This document shows, in pieces, positions 32,613 through 42,261 of a stretch of 64,000 nt of DNA. Each line of letters starts with the position of its first letter. Within the stretch, counting starts at the first letter, position 1. A program made the position numbers and the translations under genes. The notes under the pieces are model-generated. The model saw only the letters and a list, made by a program, of their open reading frames with translations. It was not told the origin of the DNA and did no database searches. The DNA is from Streptomyces xanthophaeus (GTDB lineage Bacteria > Actinomycetota > Actinomycetes > Streptomycetales > Streptomycetaceae). The stretch lies in assembly GCF_030440515.1 (NCBI RefSeq), contig NZ_CP076543.1:3162001-3226000 (forward strand), read 5' to 3'.

Positions 32613-33824
32613 ATGCAGGTGATCCAGTCAACCAAACTCGCCAATGTCTGTTACGAGATCCGCGGCCCCGTGCTCGAAGAGGCGATGCGGCTCGAAGCAG
32701 CAGGTCATCGCATCCTCAAGCTCAACACGGGCAACCCCGCGGCCTTCGGCTTCGAGTGCCCTCCGGAGATCCTTGAGGACATGCTCCGCAACCTGGGCAC
32801 CGCCCACGGTTACGGTGACGCGAAGGGGCTGCTCTCCGCGCGCCGCGCGGTCATGCAGCACTACCAGACCAAGGGCATCGACCTGGACGTCGAGGACATC
32901 TACCTCGGCAACGGCGTCTCCGAGCTGATCCAGATGTCGATGCAGGCGCTGCTCGACGACGGCGACGAGGTCCTGGTCCCCGCGCCGGACTACCCGCTGT
33001 GGACCGCCTCCGTGTCCCTCGCCGGCGGCACGGCCGTGCACTACCGCTGCGACGAGCAGGCCGACTGGATGCCCGACCTCGCCGACATCGAGCGCAAGGT
33101 CACCGATCGCACCAAGGCGATCGTCATCATCAACCCGAACAACCCGACCGGTGCCGTCTACGACGAAGAGATGCTGCGCGGGCTGACGGACATCGCGCGC
33201 CGCCACAACCTGGTCGTCTGCTCGGACGAGATCTACGACCGGATCCTGTACGACGGCACCGTGCACCACAACACCGCCGCCATCGCTCCGGACCTGCTGA
33301 CGCTGACGTTCAACGGCCTCTCGAAGAACTACCGCGTCGCCGGCTACCGGGCCGGCTGGATGGCGGTCTGCGGCCCCAAGAAGCACGCCACCTGCTACAT
33401 CGAGGGCCTCACGATCCTCGCGAACATGCGCCTGTGCGCGAACATGCCCTCGCAGTACGCCGTAGCCACCGCGCTCGGCGGCCGGCAGTCGATCGAGGAC
33501 CTGGTCCTGCCCGGTGGGCGGATCCTGGAACAGCGCAACGTCGCGTACGACCTGCTCACCCAGATCCCCGGCGTCACCTGTGTGAAGCCGAAGGGCGCGC
33601 TGTACGCCTTCCCGCGGCTGGACCCGTCCGTCTACAAGATCAAGGACGACCGGCAGATGGTCCTGGACCTGCTGCGGGCCGAGAAGATCATGGTGGTGCA
33701 CGGCACGGGCTTCAACTGGCCCGAGCCCGACCACTTCCGGATCGTGACCCTGCCGAACGCCAAGGATCTGGCCGATGCCGTGACCCGGATCGGGAACTTC
33801 CTCGACGGCTACAGCCAGCTGTAG
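32613..33824 (+). CDS. alaA: AlaA-type PLP-dependent aminotransferase
   Basis: The 403-aa class I/II aminotransferase probably makes alanine from pyruvate and glutamate. The sequence follows the AlaA/YfbQ subfamily closely: LNTGNPAAFGFECPPEI, GYGDAKGLLSARRAVMQHYQ, YLGNGVSELIQMSMQALLDDGDEVLVPAPDYPLWTASVSLAGG, INPNNPTGAVY, CSDEIYDRILYD and the PLP lysine in FNGLSKNYRVAGYRAGW. The length is normal. It is monocistronic, with a hairpin after the stop. Confidence 0.9.
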   Translation: MQVIQSTKLANVCYEIRGPVLEEAMRLEAAGHRILKLNTGNPAAFGFECPPEILEDMLRNLGTAHGYGDAKGLLSARRAVMQHYQTKGIDLDVEDIYLGNGVSELIQMSMQALLDDGDEVLVPAPDYPLWTASVSLAGGTAVHYRCDEQADWMPDLADIERKVTDRTKAIVIINPNNPTGAVYDEEMLRGLTDIARRHNLVVCSDEIYDRILYDGTVHHNTAAIAPDLLTLTFNGLSKNYRVAGYRAGWMAVCGPKKHATCYIEGLTILANMRLCANMPSQYAVATALGGRQSIEDLVLPGGRILEQRNVAYDLLTQIPGVTCVKPKGALYAFPRLDPSVYKIKDDRQMVLDLLRAEKIMVVHGTGFNWPEPDHFRIVTLPNAKDLADAVTRIGNFLDGYSQL

Positions 33825-33832
33825 CGGCGCAC

Positions 33833-33869
33833 GGTGTGCCTCGTCGGCGTCCAGTCGGCGAGACACACC
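33833..33869 (+). terminator. Hairpin after the aminotransferase gene
   Basis: GGTGTGCCTCG (33833-33843) pairs with CGAGACACACC (33859-33869) with one mismatch; the loop is 15 nt. Confidence 0.45.
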
Positions 33870-33947
33870 CCCCAACAACAGGATTCAGCTCAACTTTAGA
33901 ACCAATCCAATGTAGGATGGTCTCCTGACCACGCAGGAGGCCACCTC

Positions 33948-34340
33948 ATGTACGAGCCGATCCGCACGAAGCCGGTCGTCCACCGCATGGGCGCCACTCC
34001 GGCCGACTACCCGCACAGCAGCCGCGGCGAAGCGCTGGACATCCAGCTCGCCGGCCACCTCGCGGCCCTGCTCGCCGTCACCGACGAGCTCGGGCTCGAC
34101 GAAGGTGCCGCCGAGATCGCCGCCCAGGTCGCACGACTGCGCGGGGCCCTGCCCGCCCGTGCGCCGCGCCACTCCGCCGAGGACGCCGCCGCGCTGCACC
34201 AGCGCGCCCACGACCTCGCCGCCCGCGCGCTCCTCGTCGCCGCGTCCCGCGCCGACACCACCGTCGCGATCCTCGCCGCCGAGCGCATGGACGCGCACGC
34301 CGCCGCCCTGAAGTCCCCGGACCTGGCCGGCGCCCTCTAG
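33948..34340 (+). CDS. Hypothetical helical protein, 130 aa
   Basis: After a short N terminus (YEPIRTKPVVHRMGATPADYPHSSRGEALD) the chain is almost all alanine-rich helix (AGHLAALLAVTDELGLDEGAAEIAAQVARLRG...). It is a small soluble protein of unknown role. GCAGGAGG lies before the ATG. Its promoter region has TAGGAT at 33913-33918 as a candidate -10 in an AT-rich stretch. It stands alone. Confidence 0.7.
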   Translation: MYEPIRTKPVVHRMGATPADYPHSSRGEALDIQLAGHLAALLAVTDELGLDEGAAEIAAQVARLRGALPARAPRHSAEDAAALHQRAHDLAARALLVAASRADTTVAILAAERMDAHAAALKSPDLAGAL

Positions 34341-34549
34341 ACGGCCCCGGTCCGGGGCCGCGGAGGCTCCGGACCGGGTGCCACGTTCCTTGCGCGAGGG
34401 CCCGCTGCAGGGGCGGAAATTGGACAGAATCCGGTGCTCCGAACACGATGAGGGCTGAAAAGACGCGGTTGCACGGGGGAGGCCGCTCCACATGGTCATC
34501 TCCTCCACTCCGCTTCGTCCCCGTTCGAGCATTCTGGAGAGATTCGCCC

Positions 34550-35203
34550 ATGAGCTTCGGCGACCCGAACAACCCCTACGGCCAGCAGCCCCCGCAGGGT
34601 CAGCCCGGCTACCCGCAGCAGGCCCCGCAGGGCGTGCCTCCGCAGTACGGCTACCCGCAGCAGCCCCCGCAGGGCGGCGCCCCGCAGTACGGCTACCCGC
34701 AGCAGGCGCCGCCGCCGTACGGCGCATACCCGCCGCCGGGGATGCACGCGCCGGGCATGCCGGGCTCGGGGATGCCGCCGCTGGCCCACTGGGGTCTGCG
34801 CGTGGGCGCCACCCTGCTCGACGGGCTGATCATCGCGGGCCCGATGTACGCGCTGGCGGGTGTCGGCGCGGCCATCGCCAGCGATGAGACGACCGAGGCG
34901 ATCGCCGGAGTCCTCGGCCTGATCGGCACGCTGTACGCCATCGGCATGTTCTTCTTCCAGATCTACCGGGAAGGCACCGCCGGCCAGACGTTCGGCAAGA
35001 AGATCGTCGGCATCAGCGTGCACCGCGAACACGACGGGGCCACGCTCGGCTTCGGCATGGCGTTCGTCCGCAAGCTGGCGCACTTCCTCGACGGCGCCGC
35101 CTGCTACATCGGCTACCTGTGGCCGCTGTGGGACGAGAAGAAGCAGACCTTCGCCGACAAGGTGTGCAGCACCGTCGTCATCAAGGTGAACAAGAACGGC
35201 TGA
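34550..35203 (+). CDS. RDD-family membrane protein with Pro/Gln-rich N terminus
   Basis: The 217-aa protein starts with about 80 residues of PQYGYPQQ-type repeats (four imperfect units, likely disordered), then an RDD domain: WGLRVGATLLDGLIIAGPMYAL, a second membrane helix, REGTAGQTFGKKIVGISV, and DEKKQTFADKVCSTVVI. RDD proteins have unknown or transport-type roles. GGAGAG at 34536-34541 supports the start. It converges with the gene at 35260. Confidence 0.85.
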   Translation: MSFGDPNNPYGQQPPQGQPGYPQQAPQGVPPQYGYPQQPPQGGAPQYGYPQQAPPPYGAYPPPGMHAPGMPGSGMPPLAHWGLRVGATLLDGLIIAGPMYALAGVGAAIASDETTEAIAGVLGLIGTLYAIGMFFFQIYREGTAGQTFGKKIVGISVHREHDGATLGFGMAFVRKLAHFLDGAACYIGYLWPLWDEKKQTFADKVCSTVVIKVNKNG

Positions 35204-35259
35204 TCGCCCCACGGTGAGGACCGGTGGCGACTCCCTGCGCGACCCCTCATGGGTCGTCG

Positions 35260-35688
35260 CTAGGCCGTCGGCGCGAACTCCGCGCCGGCGACCCCGCACC
35301 AGGGCACCGTCGCCACCGGCCACACCGGGCCGACCGCCTCCCCGTACTCGGTCGCGCCCGGGGCCACGCCCGGGATCTTCACCAGCGCCTGCGCGGCCCG
35401 CCCCTGCGGGTCCGCTTCGGCACTGTCGCGGAACTCCACCGTGACGACGTACGCGCCGGGGCCCTCGGCCCGCCCCGTCGCCTCCACGGCGGCCACCACC
35501 CGGCGGCTGGCCGGATCGATTCGGCACCCCGTGACCCGTACGTCCTCCACCGCCGCCCGCGGTGGCGCCTGCGGCGGATCGCCGCCGCTCGCCCACACGT
35601 ACAGACCCAGCGGGGCGAACACCAGCAGCCCGGCCACCGTCACCAGGCCGACCAGCCAGCCCTGCCATTTCAACGTGCTCACGCCCAT
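35260..35688 (-). CDS. Membrane-anchored hypothetical protein, 142 aa
   Basis: One N-terminal membrane helix (WQGWLVGLVTVAGLLVFAPLGLYVWAS) is followed by an extracytoplasmic beta-rich domain (VRVTGCRIDPASRRVVAAVEATGRAEGPGAYVVTVEFRDS), with a Cys pair (TGCRI, VPWCGV) that may form a disulfide. The layout resembles small Ig-like, ligand- or protein-binding domains. The start at 35688 is chosen before the membrane helix. The role is unknown. Confidence 0.7.
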   Translation of the reverse strand: MGVSTLKWQGWLVGLVTVAGLLVFAPLGLYVWASGGDPPQAPPRAAVEDVRVTGCRIDPASRRVVAAVEATGRAEGPGAYVVTVEFRDSAEADPQGRAAQALVKIPGVAPGATEYGEAVGPVWPVATVPWCGVAGAEFAPTA

Positions 35689-35825
35689 GCCCCGATCCTC
35701 CCGGGCCGCCGCCCCGCCCACCAGCACCCGAGGGCTCACACAGCATTTCGAAGTGGGACCGCCTGGACACCTGACGTTCATTCAAATCGGCGCGGAATGT
35801 GGGTTTCCGCGAGCACTCTGCACCC

Positions 35826-36920
35826 GTGAGACGCATCCTAGGAATCGTCCTGGGCCTCCTCCTGATCGGCGGCGTGCTCTACGTCGTCGCATTCCAGGCG
35901 CAGGATCACCCAGAAACCACGGCAACGAAGACCGTGCGTGGCGTCATCGGCTCGGAGAAGTCCGAATTCTTCCGCGACCCCGACGTCGTCAAGGCCCTTG
36001 CCGCCAAGGGCTACACCGTCAAGACGGAGACCTCGGGCTCCTGGGCGATGGACCAGCTCGCCCTCAAGGAGTTCGACTTCGCCTTCCCCAGCAGCAGTGA
36101 ACCCGCCAAGGAGGTCGCGGCCGCCGCCGGGCTCAAGGGGGCCCAGGAGACCAAGCCGTTCTTCTCCCCCCTCGTCGTCATCGCCCGCCCCGGCGCGGCC
36201 GAGGTGCTGGCCGCCAACGGCCTCGCCAGGATGACCGGCAAGAGCTCCGGGACCCTGCTCATGGGTCCCTTCCTCAAGGCCTCCGGCGAGGACCGCACCT
36301 GGCAGCAGCTGTCCGGCTCCGCGGCCCACGCCGAGCTGACCGGCACGGTGTTCGTCAAGACCACCGACCCGTCGTCCTCCAACTCCGGCGCCCTCTTCCT
36401 CGCCGCCACGTCCAACGTGGCGAACGGCAACACCGTGGTCGCCGACGACGCCGGCATCGCCCGCACCGCGCCGCTGATGCGCAAGCTGATCTCCGTCCAG
36501 GGCGCGCTGGAGCCCAGCACCGACGACCCCTTCCGGGCCTTCATCAGCGGCAGCGGCGAACCGCTGATCCTGGTGTACGAGTCCCAGGTGGCCTCGCTGC
36601 TGATGCAGAAGCAGGATCCGGGCGACATGGTCGTGCTCTACCCGGACACCACCGTCAACTCGGCGCACACCTTCGTGCCGCTGACCGAGCAGGCGAGGGA
36701 GCTGGGCACCCTCCTCGCCACCGATCCGAAGCTGCGCGAACTGGCCGTGCTCCGCGGGTTCCGCCCGCAGGAGGGCGTGGCCGAGTTCGCCGCGGCGACG
36801 GCCCCGCACACCGCCTACCTCAACACGGGGCTGACCGGCATCCGCCAGGTCGGCACACCCACCGTCAAGATCCTGATGGCGCTGGCCCAGCGCGCCAAGG
36901 GCCAGGGGGACACGCCATGA
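35826..36920 (+). CDS. Membrane-anchored solute-binding-like protein (operon gene 1)
   Basis: The 364-aa protein has one N-terminal membrane anchor (RRILGIVLGLLLIGGVLYVVAF) and an extracytoplasmic type-2 binding-protein fold: TVRGVIGSEKSEFFRDPDVVKALAAKGYTVKTETSGSW..., DFAFPSSSEPA, VVIARPGAAEVL, and TDPSSSNSGALFLAATSN, which resembles the ligand loop of phosphate/molybdate-type binders. No permease or ABC ATPase is next to it. It overlaps the telA-like gene by 4 bp. A longer in-frame start (35799) exists, but GTG 35826 directly precedes the anchor. Confidence 0.78.
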   Translation: MRRILGIVLGLLLIGGVLYVVAFQAQDHPETTATKTVRGVIGSEKSEFFRDPDVVKALAAKGYTVKTETSGSWAMDQLALKEFDFAFPSSSEPAKEVAAAAGLKGAQETKPFFSPLVVIARPGAAEVLAANGLARMTGKSSGTLLMGPFLKASGEDRTWQQLSGSAAHAELTGTVFVKTTDPSSSNSGALFLAATSNVANGNTVVADDAGIARTAPLMRKLISVQGALEPSTDDPFRAFISGSGEPLILVYESQVASLLMQKQDPGDMVVLYPDTTVNSAHTFVPLTEQARELGTLLATDPKLRELAVLRGFRPQEGVAEFAAATAPHTAYLNTGLTGIRQVGTPTVKILMALAQRAKGQGDTP

Positions 36921-38104
36921 CACTGACACCGCCCGAGGACACGTCCTTCCACCTGAGTCCTCCGGAGCCTGTCGCCCCCGTACGCAGGGAGCAGGCCGCC
37001 GGGCTGGTCCCGCTGCAGGACGGCGTCCGCGAGGAGATGGCCCGCCGGGCCGGGGAGTACGTCGGCTCGCTCGCCGCGATCGACGCCCGCTCCCCCGAGT
37101 TCGCGCAGCGCATCGGCGAGATAGCCGGCCTCGGCCAGGCCGACATCCGCAGTGCCGCCCAGCAGTCCAACCGGATGCTGGAGCGGGCCGTGCGCTCGCT
37201 GGGCGCGGACGGCGGCGGCGACGCCCAGGCCCGTGTCGCCGGCTCCCTGGTGGAGCTGCGGCGCACGGTCGAGGACCTCGACCCGCGGGACACGCCCGCC
37301 AAGGGGGCCCGCAAGCTGCTCGCGAAGCTGCCCGGCGGCAACAAGTTCCGCGACCACGTGGCGAAGTACGCCTCCTCGCAGGCCACCCTCAACAAGATCG
37401 TGGGCTCGCTGCGCAGCGGCCAGGACGAGCTGCGCCGCGACAACGCGGCCCTGCACACCGAGCGCTCGCGCCTGTGGGAGACGATGGGCAAGCTCCAGGA
37501 GTACGCCGTCCTGACCGAGGCCCTGGACAGCGCCGTCGAGCAGCGGGTCGCCGAGGCGGAGCACACCGATCCGGGTGCGGCGGACGCGCTGCGCGCGGAC
37601 GTGCTCTTCCCGGTCCGGCAGAAGCACCAGGACCTGCTGACGCAGCTGGCCGTCTGTGCGCAGGGCTACCTGGCGATGGACGTGGTCCGGCGCAGCAACG
37701 ACGAGCTGATCAAGGGCGTCGACCGGGCCGCCACCACCACCGTGTCCGCGCTGCGGATCGCCGTGATGCTGGCCTCGGCCCTCGACAGCCAGCGCAAGGT
37801 GATCGAGCAGGTCAACGCTCTGAAGGGGACCACCGAGGAGCTGATCCGGGGCAACGCGGAGATGCTGTCCACGCAGAGCGGCGAGATCCAGCGGATCGCG
37901 GCCGATCCGGCGGTGGGCGCGGAGACGCTGCGGACGGCGTTCGCGCAGATCTACAAGACGCTGGACGCGATCGACACGTTCAAGGTGCAGGCGACGGAGA
38001 ACATGGCGGCGACGGTGGAGTCGCTGGCCGGGGAGCTGCAGAGCGCGTCGGCGTACCTCGCGCGGACGCGGACCGCCGGTGCGCTCGACGGGGGTGCGCG
38101 GTGA
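36917..38104 (+). CDS. TelA-type toxic anion resistance protein (operon gene 2)
   Basis: The 395-aa cytoplasmic, mostly helical protein fits the TelA/KlaA family: GVREEMARRAGEYVGSLAAIDARSPEFAQRIGEIAGLGQADIRSAAQQSNRMLERAV, ARKLLAKLPGGNKFRDHVAKYASSQATLNKIVGSLRSGQDELRRDNAAL, and the C-terminal KGVDRAATTTVSALRIAVMLASAL. TelA proteins are linked to tellurite and other envelope stress, with unknown mechanism. It overlaps both neighbours by 4 bp (ATGA and GTGA), so all are translated together. Confidence 0.88.
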   Translation: MTLTPPEDTSFHLSPPEPVAPVRREQAAGLVPLQDGVREEMARRAGEYVGSLAAIDARSPEFAQRIGEIAGLGQADIRSAAQQSNRMLERAVRSLGADGGGDAQARVAGSLVELRRTVEDLDPRDTPAKGARKLLAKLPGGNKFRDHVAKYASSQATLNKIVGSLRSGQDELRRDNAALHTERSRLWETMGKLQEYAVLTEALDSAVEQRVAEAEHTDPGAADALRADVLFPVRQKHQDLLTQLAVCAQGYLAMDVVRRSNDELIKGVDRAATTTVSALRIAVMLASALDSQRKVIEQVNALKGTTEELIRGNAEMLSTQSGEIQRIAADPAVGAETLRTAFAQIYKTLDAIDTFKVQATENMAATVESLAGELQSASAYLARTRTAGALDGGAR

Positions 38105-39720
38105 GCGCGGCCGGGCGGGTACGGACGGGCGTCGCGTTCGCGCTCGCCCTCGCCGTGCTCACGGCGGCGACGGCCTGCACCTCCGAGGGGGCGGCCGGGC
38201 CGGCGGAGACGGCCTACAAGGAGGGCACGCTGCGGGTGCTGGCCTCCAGTGAGCTCAGCGACATGGAACCCGTGCTGAAGGCCGCGAAGGCCGCCACCGG
38301 GGTCACGGTGAAGCTCACCTGGTCCGGGACGCTGGACGCGGCCGAGCAGGTCGCCTCCGGGCAGGCCGACGGCAAGTACGACGCGATCTGGCTCTCCTCC
38401 AACGACTATCTGCGGCTGCGGCCGGAGGCGGCCGGGAAGCTCTCCAGCGAGACCTCGGTGATGTCCTCGTCCGTCGCCCTCGGCGTGAAGCCGCAGGCGC
38501 TGGCCAGGCTCGGCTGGAAGCCTGAGGAGGTCACCTGGCCGGCGGTGCACGAGGCCGTCGCCGCCGGGAAGCTGACGTACGGGATGACGGATCCGGTGCG
38601 CTCCAACTCCGGTTTCTCGGCGCTGGTGTCGGTGGCCTCGGGGCTGTCGGGCGCGCAGGCGGCGCTGAGCGACGCGGACGTGAAGGCGGCCACGCCCCGG
38701 CTGAAGGAGTTCTTCACCGGGCAGAAGCTGACGTCGGGCTCCTCGGGCTGGCTCGTCACCGCGTACGGCAAGCGCGGGGACGTGGACGCGCTGGTGAACT
38801 ACGAGTCGGTGCTGTTGTCCATGAACCGGGACGCGAAGGACGCCGGGGGTCCGCTGACGGTGATCCGGCCGCGCGACGGTGTGGTCACCGCCCACTATCC
38901 GCTGACGCTGCTGACCTCGGCCCCGGCCGGGGCGCGTGACGCGGGGCGGGCGCTCACGGAGTACCTGCGGGGCCCGGAGGCGCAGAAAGCGATCACCGAG
39001 CAGACCTTCCGCCGTCCGGTCGCGGCCGGGGTGGCGCCGGCGGCCGGGCTGGACGCCGAGAAGCGGCGCGAGCTGCCCTTCCCGGGTTCGCGGTCGGTCG
39101 CCGACGGGCTGCTGGCCTCGTACGAGAACGAGCTGCGCCGGCCCTCGCGGACGGTGTACGTGCTGGACACCTCGGGTTCGATGAGCGAGGAGGACCGGAT
39201 CGGGCGGCTGAAGTCGGCGCTCACCGATCTGACGGGCTCGGGGAGTTCGGGCACCGGGCAGCGGTTCCGGGACCGCGAGGAGGTGACGCTGCTGCCCTTC
39301 GGGTCCAAGGTGAAGAAGGTGCGCACCCACGTCGTCGAGCCCGGCAATCCGGCTCCGGCCCTGGATGCGATCCGGGGGGACGTGAAGTCGCTGGAGCCGG
39401 ACGGGGGTACGGCGGTCTACGGGAGTCTGGAGGCGGCGTACCAACACCTCGGCCAGGGTGGCGGGGACGCGTTCACCTCGATCGTGCTGATGACGGACGG
39501 CGAGAACACCGAGGGTGTCGGGGCGAAGCACTTCGACTCCTTCTACGCGGCCCTGCCGCCGGCGCAGAAGCAGACGCCCGTCTTCGCGGTGCTGTTCGGC
39601 GACTCGGACCGCAAGGAACTCACCCACATCACCGAACTGACCGGCGGGCGGCTCTTCGACGCCACCGGCGGGAAAGGTTCGCTGGCCGGAGCCTTCGAGG
39701 AGATCCGTGGCTACCAGTAG
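38101..39720 (+). CDS. Lipoprotein fusing a solute-binding domain to a von Willebrand A domain (operon gene 3)
   Basis: The 539-aa product has a lipoprotein signal with lipobox Cys26 (TAATAC), a type-2 solute-binding domain (about 40-330; GTLRVLASSELSDMEPVLKAAKAATGVTVKL, ASGQADGKYDAIWLSS, TDPVRSNSGFSALVS) and a C-terminal vWA domain (about 350-537) with the MIDAS metal site DTSGSMSEE starting at Asp356 and the later MTDGENTEG. It is placed on the outer face of the membrane. The fusion suggests ligand sensing joined to metal-dependent protein binding. It overlaps the next gene by 14 bp. Confidence 0.88.
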   Translation: MSAAGRVRTGVAFALALAVLTAATACTSEGAAGPAETAYKEGTLRVLASSELSDMEPVLKAAKAATGVTVKLTWSGTLDAAEQVASGQADGKYDAIWLSSNDYLRLRPEAAGKLSSETSVMSSSVALGVKPQALARLGWKPEEVTWPAVHEAVAAGKLTYGMTDPVRSNSGFSALVSVASGLSGAQAALSDADVKAATPRLKEFFTGQKLTSGSSGWLVTAYGKRGDVDALVNYESVLLSMNRDAKDAGGPLTVIRPRDGVVTAHYPLTLLTSAPAGARDAGRALTEYLRGPEAQKAITEQTFRRPVAAGVAPAAGLDAEKRRELPFPGSRSVADGLLASYENELRRPSRTVYVLDTSGSMSEEDRIGRLKSALTDLTGSGSSGTGQRFRDREEVTLLPFGSKVKKVRTHVVEPGNPAPALDAIRGDVKSLEPDGGTAVYGSLEAAYQHLGQGGGDAFTSIVLMTDGENTEGVGAKHFDSFYAALPPAQKQTPVFAVLFGDSDRKELTHITELTGGRLFDATGGKGSLAGAFEEIRGYQ

Positions 39721-40318
39721 GACGGCCCGGGGCCTGAAGTACCTGGAGTCGAAGAAGAACCTGGCCGGCTCCGCCTGTGGCGTGGCCGGCCTGGCCCTCA
39801 CCCTCGCCGGGGTGGCCGGTGCGTACTGGCCGGTGGTGGTCGCCGGGCTGTACGGGGCGGGCGCGCTGATCGCACCGCCGGAGCGGACGGCGCCGCCGCC
39901 GTTCGATCCGCGGGAGGAGCTCGGCGTACTGCGCGAGGACTTCGGGCGGCTGCGGGAGTACGTCGCCGGGGTGGAGCTGCCGTCGGGGGCCGGGGAGGCC
40001 CTCGCGGAACTGCTGGAGCTGTACGGGGCGCTGCTGGAGCCGGGGTGGGTCGCCGATGTGCTGGTCACCGATCCGGAGGCGGTGCACGCGGTGTCGCGGG
40101 CGGTCCGGCAGGACGTGCCGGAGAGTGTGGACGCGTACAACCGGACCCGCTGGTGGAGCCGGATGACGCCGGGCGGGGAGTCGCCGGAGCGGCACCTGGA
40201 GCGGCAGTTGGGGCTCCTGCGCGAGGAGGCGCAACGCGTAACGGCGGGCCTCCACGAGGTGGAGGCCCGCCGTCAGCAGACGCACACGGCCTACCTGGAG
40301 GAGCGCGGACGCTCCTGA
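39707..40318 (+). CDS. Membrane protein of the TelA/vWA operon (gene 4)
   Basis: The 203-aa protein has a basic N terminus, two close membrane helices (LAGSACGVAGLALTLAGVAGAYWPVVVAGLYGAGALIAPP, about 18-57) and a long charged helical C-terminal region (LREDFGRLREYVAGV..., HLERQLGLLREEAQRVTAGLHEVEARRQQTHTAYLEERG) likely to form a coiled coil in the cytoplasm. Its GTG start lies inside the preceding gene. It could link the surface SBP/vWA proteins to TelA. Confidence 0.75.
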   Translation: MATSRTARGLKYLESKKNLAGSACGVAGLALTLAGVAGAYWPVVVAGLYGAGALIAPPERTAPPPFDPREELGVLREDFGRLREYVAGVELPSGAGEALAELLELYGALLEPGWVADVLVTDPEAVHAVSRAVRQDVPESVDAYNRTRWWSRMTPGGESPERHLERQLGLLREEAQRVTAGLHEVEARRQQTHTAYLEERGRS

Positions 40319-40335
40319 CGGGACAGGCCGGTGCT

Positions 40336-40402
40336 GCGGTGGGCGCCGCTTGGTCGGGGGCTCCCACAGCGGTGGGACGCCGCTTGGTCGGGGGCTCCCA
40401 CG
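40336..40402. repeat. Tandem 33-bp hairpin repeat
   Basis: Two near-identical units, 40336-40368 and 40369-40402, each GCGGTGGG...GCTTGGTCGGGGGCTCCCAC, follow the operon. Each unit can fold through GTGGG/CCCAC. They lie between the operon and the convergent pckG gene and probably act as a double terminator. Confidence 0.55.
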
Positions 40403-40434
40403 TTCATTGGCCCTTCTTCAGGGCGCGTCCTGGC

Positions 40435-42261
40435 TCAGCCCAGGCGCTCCACGAGTGCGTGGTACTGGTCCCACAGCTCCTTGGGGGTGTGGTCGCCGTA
40501 GGTGTTGAGGTGCTCGGGGACCAGGGCGGCCTCCTCGCGCCAGACCTCCTTGTCGACGGTGAGGAGGAAGTCGAGGTCCTCGGCCGGGAGGTCCAGGCCG
40601 TCGAGGTCGAGGGAGTCCTTGGTCGGCAGGATGCCGATGGGGGTCTCCACGCCTTCGGCGGTGCCGTCGAGGCGGCCGACGATCCACTTCAGGACGCGGC
40701 TGTTCTCGCCGAAGCCGGGCCACACGAACTTGCCCGCGTCGTTCTTGCGGAACCAGTTCACGTAGTAGATCTTCGGGAGCTTGGCCTGGTCCTTGTCGGC
40801 GGCCACCTTGACCCAGTGGGCCATGTAGTCGCCCATGTTGTAGCCGCAGAACGGCAGCATGGCGAAGGGGTCGCGGCGCAGTTCGCCGACCTTGCCCTCG
40901 GCGGCGGCGGTCTTCTCGGAGGCGATGTTCGAGCCGATGAAGACGCCGTGGTTCCAGTCGAAGGACTCGGTGACCAGCGGCACGGCGGAGGCGCGGCGGC
41001 CGCCGAAGAGGATCGCGGAGATCGGGACGCCCTTGGGGTCCTCCCACTCGGCAGCGATCGTCGGGCACTGCGAGGCCGGGACGGCGAAGCGGGCGTTGGG
41101 GTGGGCGGCCGGGGTCTCCGAGGCCGGAGTCCAGTCGTTGCCCTTCCAGTCGATGAGGTGCGCGGGCGCCTCTTCGGTCATGCCCTCCCACCAGACGTCG
41201 CCGTCGTCGGTGAGCGCGACGTTGGTGAAGACGGTGTTCGCGTACATGGTCTTCATGGCGTTGGCGTTGGTGTGCTCGCCGGTGCCGGGGGCGACGCCGA
41301 AGAAGCCGGCCTCGGGGTTGATCGCGTAGAGGCGACCGTCCTCGCCGAAGCGCATCCAGGCGATGTCGTCGCCGATGGTCTCGACGGTCCAGCCGGAGAT
41401 CGTGGGCTCCAGCATGGCCAGGTTGGTCTTGCCGCAGGCGGACGGGAAGGCGGCGGCGACGTACTTCGTTTCGCCCTCGCCGGCCGGCGGGGTGAGCTTG
41501 AGGATCAGCATGTGCTCGGCGAGCCAGCCCTCGTCGCGGGCCATGACGGACGCGATACGCAGGGCGTAGCACTTCTTGCCGAGGAGGGCGTTGCCGCCGT
41601 AGCCGGATCCGTAGGACCAGATCTCGCGGGTCTCCGGGAAGTGCGAGATGTACTTGGTGGTGTTGCAGGGCCACGGCACGTCGGCCTCGCCCTCGGCGAG
41701 CGGAGCGCCGAGGGTGTGGACGGCCTTGACGAAGAACCCGTCGGTGCCGAGCTCGTCGAGGACGGCCTTGCCCATGCGGGTCATGGTGCGCATGGCGACC
41801 GCGACGTAGGCGGAGTCGGTGATCTCGACGCCGATCGCGGAGAGCTCGGAGCCGAGGGGGCCCATGCAGAACGGGACGACGTACATCGTCCGGCCCTTCA
41901 TGGAGCCGCGGAAGATCCCCTTCTCGCCCGCGAAGATGTCCTTCATCTCGGCGGGGGCCTTCCAGTGGTTGGTCGGGCCCGCGTCCTCCTCCTTCTCGGA
42001 GCAGATGAAGGTCCGGTCCTCGACGCGCGCGACGTCGGAGGGGTCGGAGGCGGCGTAGTACGAGTTCGGGCGCTTCGTCTCGTCGAGCTTCTTGAACGTG
42101 CCCTTGGTGACGAGCTCCTCGCACAGGCGCTCGTACTCGGCCTCGGAGCCGTCGCACCAGACGACGCGGTCCGGCTGGGTGAGGGCTGCGATCTCGTCCA
42201 CCCAGGAAATCAGTTCCTGGTGAGTCGTCGGGATGGTGGGAGCCGCGTTGTCGCGCGCCAC
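40435..42261 (-). CDS. pckG: Phosphoenolpyruvate carboxykinase (GTP)
   Basis: The 608-aa enzyme converts oxaloacetate and GTP to PEP for gluconeogenesis. It has the complete GTP-type PEPCK sequence: the P-loop [43 protein letters not shown]-type region seen as [13 protein letters not shown], and [15 protein letters not shown]. The length is standard. GTG at 42261 is preceded by AAGGAG at good distance. It is monocistronic and converges with the TelA/vWA operon. Confidence 0.96.
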   Translation of the reverse strand: MARDNAAPTIPTTHQELISWVDEIAALTQPDRVVWCDGSEAEYERLCEELVTKGTFKKLDETKRPNSYYAASDPSDVARVEDRTFICSEKEEDAGPTNHWKAPAEMKDIFAGEKGIFRGSMKGRTMYVVPFCMGPLGSELSAIGVEITDSAYVAVAMRTMTRMGKAVLDELGTDGFFVKAVHTLGAPLAEGEADVPWPCNTTKYISHFPETREIWSYGSGYGGNALLGKKCYALRIASVMARDEGWLAEHMLILKLTPPAGEGETKYVAAAFPSACGKTNLAMLEPTISGWTVETIGDDIAWMRFGEDGRLYAINPEAGFFGVAPGTGEHTNANAMKTMYANTVFTNVALTDDGDVWWEGMTEEAPAHLIDWKGNDWTPASETPAAHPNARFAVPASQCPTIAAEWEDPKGVPISAILFGGRRASAVPLVTESFDWNHGVFIGSNIASEKTAAAEGKVGELRRDPFAMLPFCGYNMGDYMAHWVKVAADKDQAKLPKIYYVNWFRKNDAGKFVWPGFGENSRVLKWIVGRLDGTAEGVETPIGILPTKDSLDLDGLDLPAEDLDFLLTVDKEVWREEAALVPEHLNTYGDHTPKELWDQYHALVERLG

